Assembly: GCF_042654585.1 (NCBI RefSeq)
Contig: NZ_JBHSGR010000023.1
Span: forward strand, 1-64,000
Direction: 5' to 3'
Length of the DNA: 64,000 nucleotides
Source: Geodermatophilus arenarius
GTDB taxonomy: Bacteria; Actinomycetota; Actinomycetes; Mycobacteriales; Geodermatophilaceae
Made by a program: the position numbers and the translations under genes. Positions 23,129 through 30,302 of the stretch are shown here, in pieces. Numbering within the stretch: position 1 is the stretch's first letter; every line of letters begins with the position of its first letter. A model generated the notes under the pieces. That model was not told the DNA's origin. It was given only the letters and a program-made list of their open reading frames with translations, and ran no database searches.

Positions 23129-24943
23129 CTAGGCGAGCCGGCTCTTGAGGATCTCCAGCTCGTCCCACATGGTGCTGGGCAGCTTGTCCCCGAACTTCTC
23201 GAACCACTCGGTGATCTGCGGGATCTCCGCGCGCCACTCGTCCTTGTCGACGGCGAGCGCCTTGCGCACCCGGTCCTCGGTCACGTCCAGCCCGGAGACG
23301 TCGAGCGAGCCGGTCGTGGGCACGTGGCCGACGGCGGTCTCCTCGGCGGCCGCGGTGCCCTCGATGCGCTCGACGACCCACTTGAGCACCCGGCTGTTCT
23401 CGCCGAAGCCCGGCCACAGGAAGCCGCCGTCCTCGTCGCGGCGGAACCAGTTCACGTAGAAGATCCGCGGCAGCTTGGTCGAGTCGTGCGCCTTGCCGGT
23501 CTCGACCCAGTGCCGGAAGTAGTCACCGGCGTTGTAGCCGATGAACGGCAGCATGGCGAACGGGTCGCGGCGGACGACGCCGACCGCGCCGGTGGCCGCA
23601 GCGGTCGTCTCCGAGGACAGCGTGGCCCCCATGAAGACGCCGTGGTTCCAGTCCCGCGCCTCGGTGACCAGCGGGATCGTGGTCTTCCGGCGGCCGCCGA
23701 AGAGGATCGCCGAGATCGGCACGCCCCTCGGGTCCTCGTACTCGGGCGCGAGGATCGGGCACTGCTCGATCGGGGTGCAGAACCGCGAGTTCGGGTGCGA
23801 CGAGGGCTCGTCGGAGTCCGGCGTCCAGTCCTGCTTCTTCCAGCTGGTGAGGTGCGCCGGCGGCTCCTCGGTCATGCCCTCCCACCAGACGTCGCCGTCG
23901 TCGGTGAGCGCGACGTTGGTGAACACCGAGTTGCCCTTGTCGATGGTGCGCATCGCGTTGGGGTTGGTGTCCCAGCCGGTGCCCGGCGCGACGCCGAACA
24001 GGCCGAACTCGGGGTTGAGCGCGTAGAGCCGGCCGTCCTCGCCGAACCGCATCCAGGCGATGTCGTCGCCGAGGGTCTCGACCTTCCAGCCGGGGATGGT
24101 CGGCTCGAGCATCGCCAGGTTGGTCTTGCCGCAGGCGCTCGGGAAGGCCGCCGCGACGTAGTACGTCTTCTGCTGCGGGCTGGTCAGCTTGAGGATCAGC
24201 ATGTGCTCGGCGAGCCAGCCCTCGTCGCGGGCCATCACCGAGGCGATCCGCAGCGAGTAGCACTTCTTGCCCAGCAGGGCGTTGCCGCCGTAGCCCGAGC
24301 CGTAGGACCAGATGGCCCGCTCCTCGGGGAAGTGCACGATGTACTTGGTCTGGCTGCAGGGCCAGGGCACGTCCTCCTGGCCCGGCTCGAGCGGGGCGCC
24401 CAGGGAGTGCATGGCCGGCACGAACGGCCGGTCGGTGCCCATCGCCTCGAGGATCCGCGAGCCGATGCGCGCCATGACCCGCATGGAGACGACGACGTAC
24501 TCGGAGTCGGTGAGCTCGACGCCGAACATCGGGTTCTCGGCCTCGACCGGGCCCATGCAGAACGGGATGACGTACATCGTCCGGCCGCGCATGCAGCCCC
24601 GGTACAGCTCCGTCATGATCGACTTCATCTCGTCGGGGGCCATCCAGTTGTTGGTCGGCCCCGCGTCGGCCTCGTCGACCGAGCAGATGAAGGTGCGGTC
24701 CTCGACGCGCGCGACGTCGCTGGGGTCGGACGCGGCCCAGAACGAGTTGGGCTTCTTCGCCAGGCGGGTGAAGGTGCCGGCGTCGACCAGCCTCTGGGTG
24801 AGCCGCTCCCACTCCTCGTCGCTGCCGTCGACCCACACGACCTCGTCCGGGGTGGTCAGCTCCGCCATCTCACGCACCCAGGCGAGCAGCCGGGCGTGCG
24901 TGGTGGGGGCGTTGTCGAGACCGGGGGTGGTCACGGAGGTCAC
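23129..24943 (-). CDS. pckG: phosphoenolpyruvate carboxykinase (GTP)
   Basis: The 604-residue protein is full length for GTP-dependent PEP carboxykinase. It contains the PEPCK signature FPSACGKTNLAM with active-site C271 and P-loop lysine, the YGGNALLGKKCYSLR region (about 218-232), a GDDIAWMRFGEDGRLYA metal/GTP region, and the GRRKTTIPLV segment. It converts oxaloacetate and GTP to PEP, the first step of gluconeogenesis, and fits the many acetyl-CoA-yielding pathways in this window. The GTG start at 24943 is preceded by GGATGGAG. A structured repeat and a GC hairpin follow the stop. Confidence 0.97.
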   Translation of the reverse strand: MTSVTTPGLDNAPTTHARLLAWVREMAELTTPDEVVWVDGSDEEWERLTQRLVDAGTFTRLAKKPNSFWAASDPSDVARVEDRTFICSVDEADAGPTNNWMAPDEMKSIMTELYRGCMRGRTMYVIPFCMGPVEAENPMFGVELTDSEYVVVSMRVMARIGSRILEAMGTDRPFVPAMHSLGAPLEPGQEDVPWPCSQTKYIVHFPEERAIWSYGSGYGGNALLGKKCYSLRIASVMARDEGWLAEHMLILKLTSPQQKTYYVAAAFPSACGKTNLAMLEPTIPGWKVETLGDDIAWMRFGEDGRLYALNPEFGLFGVAPGTGWDTNPNAMRTIDKGNSVFTNVALTDDGDVWWEGMTEEPPAHLTSWKKQDWTPDSDEPSSHPNSRFCTPIEQCPILAPEYEDPRGVPISAILFGGRRKTTIPLVTEARDWNHGVFMGATLSSETTAAATGAVGVVRRDPFAMLPFIGYNAGDYFRHWVETGKAHDSTKLPRIFYVNWFRRDEDGGFLWPGFGENSRVLKWVVERIEGTAAAEETAVGHVPTTGSLDVSGLDVTEDRVRKALAVDKDEWRAEIPQITEWFEKFGDKLPSTMWDELEILKSRLA

Positions 24944-25067
24944 GGCGTCTCCATCCTCTGGGCACGCCGGGTGTCGGGACACCGGCGCCGGTGCGTGCTG
25001 TCTCCCGGGCCGGCGGAACGGGTCCGGCCGTCGGGTTCGGGAAGCGTACAAGCGGGGACACCCGCCT

Positions 25068-25087
25068 GTAACGGTGAGAGATGTTAC
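25068..25087. promoter_or_regulatory. inverted repeat in the pckG/old yellow enzyme spacer
   Basis: GTAAC-N10-GTTAC, within the 217-bp divergent spacer between pckG (start 24943) and the flavin oxidoreductase (start 25161), has the half-site spacing of a dimeric regulator. The surrounding bases also hold three ACGTC/TACGT motifs (25086-25103). The bound protein is unknown; regulation of pckG, the flavoenzyme or both is possible. Confidence 0.4.
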
Positions 25088-25160
25088 GTCTAGGACGTCT
25101 ACGTCCGCGCAGGGTCGGCACCGGGAACACCGCAGGTGGGAGCGGTGTTGGTTCCATGGC

Positions 25161-26345
25161 GTGACCAGTCTCACGAACGGCTCCGCGCCCTCCCCGGCCC
25201 TGTTCACCCCCCTGACGCTGCGCCGGGTGACGCTGCCGAACCGGCTCGTCGTCGCCCCGATGTGCCAGTACTCCGTGACCGACGGGCTGGTCGGCGACTA
25301 CCACCTCGTGCACCTCGGCCGGTTCGCGCTCGGCGGCTTCGGCACGGTCGTCGTCGAGGCGACGGCGGTGACGCCGGAGGGGCGGATCAGCCACGGCGAC
25401 GTCGGCCTGTGGTCCGACGCGCACGTGCCCGGCCTCGCCCGCGTCGCCGGCTTCCTGCACGCCGCCGGCGCGGTCGCGGGCATCCAGCTCGCCCACGCCG
25501 GCGCCAAGGCCAGCAGCCACCGCCCGTGGGAGGGCGGCGGCCCGGTGACGGCCGACGACGCGCGACCGGGCGAGCAGCCGTGGCCGACCGTCTCGGCCAG
25601 CGCGGTGCCCGCCGGCCCCGGCTGGCCGGTGCCGCACGAGCTCACCGTCGAGGAGCTGGCCGGGGTCCGCGAGGCGTTCGCCGCGGCCACCCGCCGGTCG
25701 CTCGACGCCGGGTTCGACGTCGTCGAGGTGCACGCCGCGCACGGCTACCTGCTGCACCAGTTCCTCTCGCCGCTGTCCAACCGGCGCACCGACGGCTACG
25801 GCGGCTCGCGGGAGGCGCGCTGGCGGTTCCCCCTGGAGGTGGTCGAGGCCGTCCGCGCCGCGTGGCCCGCGGACCGGCCGCTGTTCGTGCGGGTCTCCGC
25901 CGTCGACGGCACGCCCGACGGCATCACCCTCGAGGACACGATCGCCTTCGCCCGCGAGCTGCGCGCCCGCGGGGTCGACGTCGTCGACGCCTCCGGCGGG
26001 GGCCTGGGCGGCTGGGAGCACCCGCTGGGCTACGGCTACCAGGTGCCCTTCGCCGCCGGCATCCGCGAGGGGGCGGACGTCGCCACGATGGCGGTGGGGC
26101 TGATCGTCGACGCGCGCCAGGCCGAGGCCGTCGTCGCCGGGGGCATGGCCGACCTGGTCGCCGTCGCGCGGGAGGCACAGGAGGACCCGAACTTCGCCGT
26201 CCACGCCGCGCGGGACCTCACCGGCGCCTACGACGCCTACCCGGTGCAGGCCGGCCCGCGGCTGGGCCGGCGCGACGCCCTCCTCGGCACCCTGGGGCCG
26301 TGGACCGGCCCGGCGCCGGTGCAGGTGCATGAGCGCGCCCGGTGA
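25161..26345 (+). CDS. NADH:flavin oxidoreductase, old yellow enzyme (YqjM class)
   Basis: The 394-residue protein is a TIM-barrel FMN enzyme of the thermophilic-like/YqjM class. It has the redox-tuning Cys in APMCQYS (C35), catalytic His pair H191-A-A-H194 in EVHAAHGYLLHQFLSP, SNRRTDGYGG, and a C-terminal FMN phosphate loop. Such enzymes reduce activated C=C bonds of enals, enones and nitro compounds with NAD(P)H. The GTG at 25161 is the only start near the family N-terminus, but lacks a good ribosome site. Its stop overlaps the next gene's GTG, suggesting coupled expression with a small membrane protein. Confidence 0.92.
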   Translation: MTSLTNGSAPSPALFTPLTLRRVTLPNRLVVAPMCQYSVTDGLVGDYHLVHLGRFALGGFGTVVVEATAVTPEGRISHGDVGLWSDAHVPGLARVAGFLHAAGAVAGIQLAHAGAKASSHRPWEGGGPVTADDARPGEQPWPTVSASAVPAGPGWPVPHELTVEELAGVREAFAAATRRSLDAGFDVVEVHAAHGYLLHQFLSPLSNRRTDGYGGSREARWRFPLEVVEAVRAAWPADRPLFVRVSAVDGTPDGITLEDTIAFARELRARGVDVVDASGGGLGGWEHPLGYGYQVPFAAGIREGADVATMAVGLIVDARQAEAVVAGGMADLVAVAREAQEDPNFAVHAARDLTGAYDAYPVQAGPRLGRRDALLGTLGPWTGPAPVQVHERAR

Positions 26346-26767
26346 CGGGCCGCCGCGGGGCGCTGCTCGCCGCGTCCGCCGTCCAGCTGGCGGCGAGCCT
26401 CGCCGGGACGGCGCTGTCGCTGCGCCGGCGGCACGCGTTCGACACGCCGGTGCTCTCCGGGCGCGCGGCGACCGTCGGCCGCGACGCCTGGTGGGCCGGG
26501 ACGGCGCTCGGCCCGCCGGCCTGGACCCTCGCCGTCCACGGCTGGGCGCTGGCCCGCCTCGCCGCCGGCGACGACGGGCGCGCCCCGCGGGTCCTCGCCG
26601 CCACCGGCGCCGCCCTCGTGCCCGGCTACCTCGCGGAGCGGCTGGTGCGGCGGCGGCTGACCCCGGCCGGCGCCGAGCCCGTCGAGACCGCGGTGGTCGC
26701 CGCCGGGCTGGTCACCGCCGCCGCCATGGCGGCGCTCGGCGCTCAGCCCTCCGGCGTCCGCCCGTAG
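26342..26767 (+). CDS. small membrane protein coupled to old yellow enzyme
   Basis: The 141-residue protein has about four hydrophobic segments (roughly 6-24, 46-66, 78-96, 114-134) and Arg-rich connecting loops. No family is recognised. Its GTG overlaps the stop of the upstream flavoenzyme (GTGA), so the two are almost surely translated together. The 3' end overlaps the convergent SRPBCC gene by 25 bp. A membrane partner for a soluble ene-reductase is unusual, and its role is unknown. Confidence 0.68.
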   Translation: MTGRRGALLAASAVQLAASLAGTALSLRRRHAFDTPVLSGRAATVGRDAWWAGTALGPPAWTLAVHGWALARLAAGDDGRAPRVLAATGAALVPGYLAERLVRRRLTPAGAEPVETAVVAAGLVTAAAMAALGAQPSGVRP

Positions 26768-27270
26768 TCGGGCCCGACCCGGGCGAGGAAGGTGTCCCAG
26801 TCGCCGGGGTCGGGGTGCCCGCCCATCTCGGCGTCGAGCTTGTCGAGGTACCAGTGCCAGCCGAGCGCGTGGTCGGTGACGTCGGTGCCGGCGGCGAAGT
26901 CCTGGGTGAGGTGCAGCGTCGTCCGGCCGCTCTCCACGACGACGGCGAGCCCGACCCGCCAGTCCTGCTGCTCCGGCCACTCGACGACGAGCTCCCGCGG
27001 CGGGTCGCACTCGGCGATGCGGGCCTCCGTCGCCGCCGGCTCCGGCTCGTGGGTCATCGTCAGCGTCCCCCGGCCGCCGGGGACCCGCTCGCCCTCGTAG
27101 GTGCCGAACCAGCGGGCCAGCCGGTCGGGCTCGGTGAGCGCGGCCCAGACGGCGTCGGGCCCGTCGCCCCAGGAGCGGCGGAACTCCAGCCGGAGGCGGC
27201 CGTCGGGCAGCTCGGCGACCGCGCCGGTGCGGTGCGTCGGCGGGTCGACGGGGGTCGCGGGGTCGGTCAC
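26743..27270 (-). CDS. SRPBCC (AHSA1-like) domain protein
   Basis: The 175-residue protein has the AHSA1/CalC-type SRPBCC pattern: LEFRRSWGDGPDAVWAALTE near residue 29, LARWFGTYEGE, a beta sheet with ELVVEWPE, and the C-terminal helix HALGWHWYLDKLDAEM. Members bind or process small hydrophobic molecules or act as HSP90-activator-like folds; none is specified here. The GTG start at 27270 has a GGAG about 8 nt upstream and removes 16 basic residues of uncertain open frame. Confidence 0.85.
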   Translation of the reverse strand: MTDPATPVDPPTHRTGAVAELPDGRLRLEFRRSWGDGPDAVWAALTEPDRLARWFGTYEGERVPGGRGTLTMTHEPEPAATEARIAECDPPRELVVEWPEQQDWRVGLAVVVESGRTTLHLTQDFAAGTDVTDHALGWHWYLDKLDAEMGGHPDPGDWDTFLARVGPDYGRTPEG

Positions 27271-27362
27271 GGGGCGTCTCCGTCCGTCGGGGGACCCGTC
27301 GCGCCGACCCTGCCGCACGTCGCGCGGGGTTGCCAGCCCGCCGCCCCGGGCAGGGACGGGCC

Positions 27363-27596
27363 ATGACCGTCACCGACCCCGACGTCCCGGACCCGCTGAA
27401 CGACCCCCGGACGACGCAGGCCGACCCCGGCGCCTACGCCCAGGGCGCGGACCTGGCCTCGACCGACGACGACCCGGCGTCCACCGGCGAGGAGGAGCTC
27501 GCGGCCGACGACGCGGAGACGACGGCCGGGCGGACGCTCGCCGACGACGCCGGCGGCGGGGACGTCACGGGAGGCGCGGTCACCGGCGCGTCGTGA
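27363..27596 (+). CDS. small acidic protein, unknown function
   Basis: The 77-residue product is highly acidic and low in complexity (many D, E, A and T; no Lys or Cys). It contains DPLNDPRTTQADPGAYAQGA and then acidic runs such as STDDDPAS and GEEELAADDAE. It has no signal peptide or membrane segment and is probably disordered. An ATG at 27363 follows a GGGACGGG stretch; codon use looks like that of real genes, but no homologous family is recognised. It could be a stress-related or scaffold peptide. Confidence 0.55.
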   Translation: MTVTDPDVPDPLNDPRTTQADPGAYAQGADLASTDDDPASTGEEELAADDAETTAGRTLADDAGGGDVTGGAVTGAS

Positions 27597-27672
27597 CGGA
27601 CCGGCCCGTTTCCGTTGCCGGCCTGCGGGGAACCCGTGCGGACGCCACTCTCCGACGACGAGGAGGTCCGAC

Positions 27673-27915
27673 ATGGCCACGGGTGAGACCGGATTCGAGG
27701 ACGTCGCCTACGACCTGATCTCGGTGCAGTACCACTCGCTGAAGGCCGGGCACGACTACGGCCAGTACGTCCGGGACGCGGAGAACGCGGGCCTGGACGA
27801 CATCGCCGGCTTCTTCCGCGAGGTGATGGAGCAGGACTCGGAGCGCGCGAAGCGCTGCCACGAGTTCCTGAGGAACCTGTCGGGCACCGAGCAGGGCGGC
27901 CCCGCGATGGGTTGA
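27673..27915 (+). CDS. small helical protein, unknown function
   Basis: The 80-residue protein has a strong GAGGAGG site before its ATG. It is predicted mostly helical: GFEDVAYDLISVQYHSLKAGHDYGQYV, then LDDIAGFFREVMEQDSERAKRCHEFL. The spacing of H, D, E and Y residues recalls a half-ferritin or two-helix metal-binding fragment, but no full motif is present. A perfect terminator follows immediately, so it is a genuine, well-expressed single gene. The function is not known. Confidence 0.75.
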   Translation: MATGETGFEDVAYDLISVQYHSLKAGHDYGQYVRDAENAGLDDIAGFFREVMEQDSERAKRCHEFLRNLSGTEQGGPAMG

Positions 27916-27929
27916 CCCGCACGACGACG

Positions 27930-27963
27930 GAGGGCCCCTCACCGCAGCCGGTGAGGGGCCCTC
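27930..27963. terminator. bidirectional intrinsic terminator
   Basis: GAGGGCCCCTCACCG and CGGTGAGGGGCCCTC form a perfect 15-bp stem with loop CAGC, extended outward by partial ACGAC/GTCGT pairing. It sits 14 bp past the stop of the small helical gene and 13 bp before the stop of the convergent DsbA-like gene. Confidence 0.9.
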
Positions 27964-27976
27964 TGTCGTGGCGGGC

Positions 27977-28702
27977 CTAGACCGCGCAGGAGCCGTCCTC
28001 GCAGCCCTCGGCGGCGGGGACGGTGACCAGCGGGTGGGCGTCGGCCCAGGCCCGCTCCAGCACCTGCAGCAGCAGCTCGGCCGGCTGGGCGCCCGCGGCG
28101 CCGTACTTCCGGTCGACCACGAAGAACGGCACCCCGGTGGCGCCGAGCGCCTGGGCGGTGGCGGCGTCGGCGAGGACCGCGGGACGGAACCGGTGGTCGG
28201 CGAGCGCCGCCCGCACCTCGGCCTCGTCCAGGCCGACCTCGACGGCCAGCGCGGCCAGCGCGTCGACGTCGAAGACCGAGCGGCCCTCCTCGAAGTGGGC
28301 GTGCAGCAGCCGCTCCTTCACCGCGCCCTGCAGGCCGCGCTCGGCGGCCAGGTGGAGGAGCTCGTGGGCGAGCAGCGTGTTGCCGCTGACGCCGTCGGCG
28401 AGGTGGTACTCCAGGCCCTCACCGGCGGCGGTCTCCTCGACGTGCCGCATCACCGCGCGCATCTCCTCGACCGGGCGGCCGTACTTGGCGGCCAGCGCCG
28501 GGAGGGTCGCGTGGGTCTCGCCCTCGGGGATCGTGGGGTCGAGCTGGAAGGACCGCCAGACCACCTCGACCTGGTCGCGGTGCGGGAACCGCTCCAGCGC
28601 GGTCTCCAACCGGCGCTTGCCGATGTAGCACCACGGACAGACGACGTCGGACCAGACCTCGATGCGCACGGCATCCCCCAACTCCGGGCCGGCCGCCGTC
28701 AT
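27977..28702 (-). CDS. DsbA/FrnE family thiol oxidoreductase
   Basis: The 241-residue protein has the thioredoxin-fold FrnE layout. The active site is C22-P-W-C25 in EVWSDVVCPWCYIGKRRLE, followed by a large helical insertion (about 60-170) and the cis-Pro loop ATGVPFFVVDRKY. It lacks a signal peptide, so it acts in the cytosol, typically as an oxidoreductase or isomerase. The C-terminus adds a second Cys pair (EGCEDGSC). The ATG at 28702 overlaps the upstream CDF transporter stop (ATGA), suggesting a shared role, perhaps in thiol or metal homeostasis. Confidence 0.88.
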   Translation of the reverse strand: MTAAGPELGDAVRIEVWSDVVCPWCYIGKRRLETALERFPHRDQVEVVWRSFQLDPTIPEGETHATLPALAAKYGRPVEEMRAVMRHVEETAAGEGLEYHLADGVSGNTLLAHELLHLAAERGLQGAVKERLLHAHFEEGRSVFDVDALAALAVEVGLDEAEVRAALADHRFRPAVLADAATAQALGATGVPFFVVDRKYGAAGAQPAELLLQVLERAWADAHPLVTVPAAEGCEDGSCAV

Positions 28703-29703
28703 TCCGGGCGGTGGGCCTCCGCGCGGGCGCGCCCGTCGCCGGGGGTCGGGTCGAGGAAGACGAAGCGGACGCCCCCGTGGCGGGCGACCAGCCGCCGCTC
28801 GGCCTCGTCGGAGGCCCGCTCGATGTCGGCCACGGTCGCGCTGTCGGCGAAGTCGACCTTGGCCATGACGGCCAGCTGCCCGGGACCGATGACGGTGGTG
28901 AGCAGCACCGGGACGTCGTCGACCTGGGGCAGCCCGGCGATCTCCTCGCGGAGCTGGTCCTGCAGCCGGCGCGGGATCGACTGGCCGATGAGCAGCGAGA
29001 CGTTGGCCCGCGCCAGCGACCCGGCCACGAGGAGCAGCAGCACGCCGATGAGGATCGCGGCGATGCCGTCCCACACCGGGTCGCCGGTCACCTGCTCGAG
29101 GAACAGCCCCAGCGCGGCGAGGACGAGGCCGACCAGGGCCGCGCTGTCCTCGAACGTCACGGCCTTGACCGTCGTGTCGGTGGTCTCGGCCAGGTAGCGG
29201 CGGGGCGTCGTCCCCCACGTGCGGGCGGCCCCGCGGACCTGCCGGACGGCCTTGAGCCAGGAGGCGCCCTCGAGGACGAAGGAGACCGCCAGGACGACGT
29301 AGGCGATCAGCGGGGAGCCCTGCTCCTCGCCCTCGAGGATGGTCTCGATCCCCTGGTAGAAGGAGAAACCGGCGCCGAGGGTGAAGGTCGCGAGGCAGGC
29401 CAGCAGCGCCCAGAAGTAGGTCTCCCGGCCGTAGCCGACCGGGTGGCGGGCGTCGGGCGCCTTGTCGCCCCGCTTGAGCGCGACGAACAGCAGCACCTCG
29501 GTGATCGTGTCGGCCAGCGAGTGCGCGGCCTCGGACAGCATGGCCGAGGAGTGGCTGACCAGCCCGCCGACCAGCTTGGCGACGGCGATGCCGAGGTTGG
29601 CCAGGCCCGCGACGACGACGGTGCCGGTGGACTCGCCGCCCGTCTCGCCGCCGGCGCCCTGCTTCGCGCGGACGTGCTCACGGGTGGGGACCGGCTCGCT
29701 CAT
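28699..29703 (-). CDS. cation diffusion facilitator family transporter (ZNT9-like)
   Basis: The 334-residue protein has about six membrane helices and a cytosolic C-terminal domain. Metal site residues H61 and D65 lie in EAAHSLADTITE (helix 2). In helix 5 the usual HxxxD is replaced by an acidic FEDSAALVG (E185/D186), as in the ZNT9-like branch. CDF proteins export Zn2+, Mn2+, Fe2+ or similar in exchange for protons; the metal cannot be deduced. It is followed by the overlapping FrnE-like gene. Confidence 0.9.
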   Translation of the reverse strand: MSEPVPTREHVRAKQGAGGETGGESTGTVVVAGLANLGIAVAKLVGGLVSHSSAMLSEAAHSLADTITEVLLFVALKRGDKAPDARHPVGYGRETYFWALLACLATFTLGAGFSFYQGIETILEGEEQGSPLIAYVVLAVSFVLEGASWLKAVRQVRGAARTWGTTPRRYLAETTDTTVKAVTFEDSAALVGLVLAALGLFLEQVTGDPVWDGIAAILIGVLLLLVAGSLARANVSLLIGQSIPRRLQDQLREEIAGLPQVDDVPVLLTTVIGPGQLAVMAKVDFADSATVADIERASDEAERRLVARHGGVRFVFLDPTPGDGRARAEAHRPE

Positions 29704-29758
29704 GGCCGCACCGGTGCCCCGCGGTTGTCCGGCGCAACCACGTGCCGGTCAGCGGCGG

Positions 29759-29792
29759 GTCGTGCCCTGCCCCGAGCGGAGCGGGGCACGAC
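29759..29792 (-). terminator. probable terminator of the FKBP gene
   Basis: GTCGTGCCC (29759-29767) pairs with GGGCACGAC (29784-29792) around an inner GC-rich segment that can form its own short stem (GCCCCG with CGGGGC). The imperfect hairpin lies 12 bp past the stop of the leftward FKBP gene. Confidence 0.55.
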
Positions 29793-29804
29793 CGCGCGGA
29801 GGAC

Positions 29805-30185
29805 TCAGCGCACGCCGACGAGGTCGACCACGAAGACGAGCGTCGCGCCCGGCTTGATGACCCCGCCGGCGCCGCGGTCGCCGTAGGCCTTGTGCGGGGG
29901 GATCGTCAGCCGGCGGCGGCCGCCGACGCGCATGCCCTGGATGCCCTCGTCCCAGCCCTGGATGACCATGCCGACGCCGAGGCGGAACTCCAGCGGGTCG
30001 CCCCGGTCCCACGAGGCGTCGAACTGCTCGCCGCCGTCGTGGGTGACGCCGACGTAGTGGGCACTGACCAGGACGCCGGCGGTGGCCTCGGGGCCGTCGC
30101 CGACGACGAGGTCCTCGATCACCAGGTCGTCGGGCGCGGGCCCGGTGGGCGGCTCGACGTCGGGGCGGCTCAGGGGCTCGGCCAT
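29805..30185 (-). CDS. FKBP-type peptidyl-prolyl isomerase
   Basis: The 126-residue protein is a single FKBP domain with the expected active-site residues: HYVGVTHDGGEQFDASWDRG (Y and D of the pocket), VIQGWDEGIQGMRVG, and KAYGDRGAGGVIKPGATLVF. It catalyses cis-trans isomerisation at Xaa-Pro bonds and has no signal peptide, so it is cytosolic. The ATG at 30185 is preceded by GAGGAGG. It is a single-gene unit between two convergent/divergent neighbours, with a hairpin after it. Confidence 0.95.
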   Translation of the reverse strand: MAEPLSRPDVEPPTGPAPDDLVIEDLVVGDGPEATAGVLVSAHYVGVTHDGGEQFDASWDRGDPLEFRLGVGMVIQGWDEGIQGMRVGGRRRLTIPPHKAYGDRGAGGVIKPGATLVFVVDLVGVR

Positions 30186-30302
30186 CGGTCCTCCTCGGAT
30201 CAGGGGTGCCGGGGAGTCCCCCGACGGGTCCCGACCATCCAAGCAGCGGGCCCTCGGGGCCGCGCAGGTGCGGAGCGGGGCCAGGGGTGCTGGGCTGGTC
30301 CG

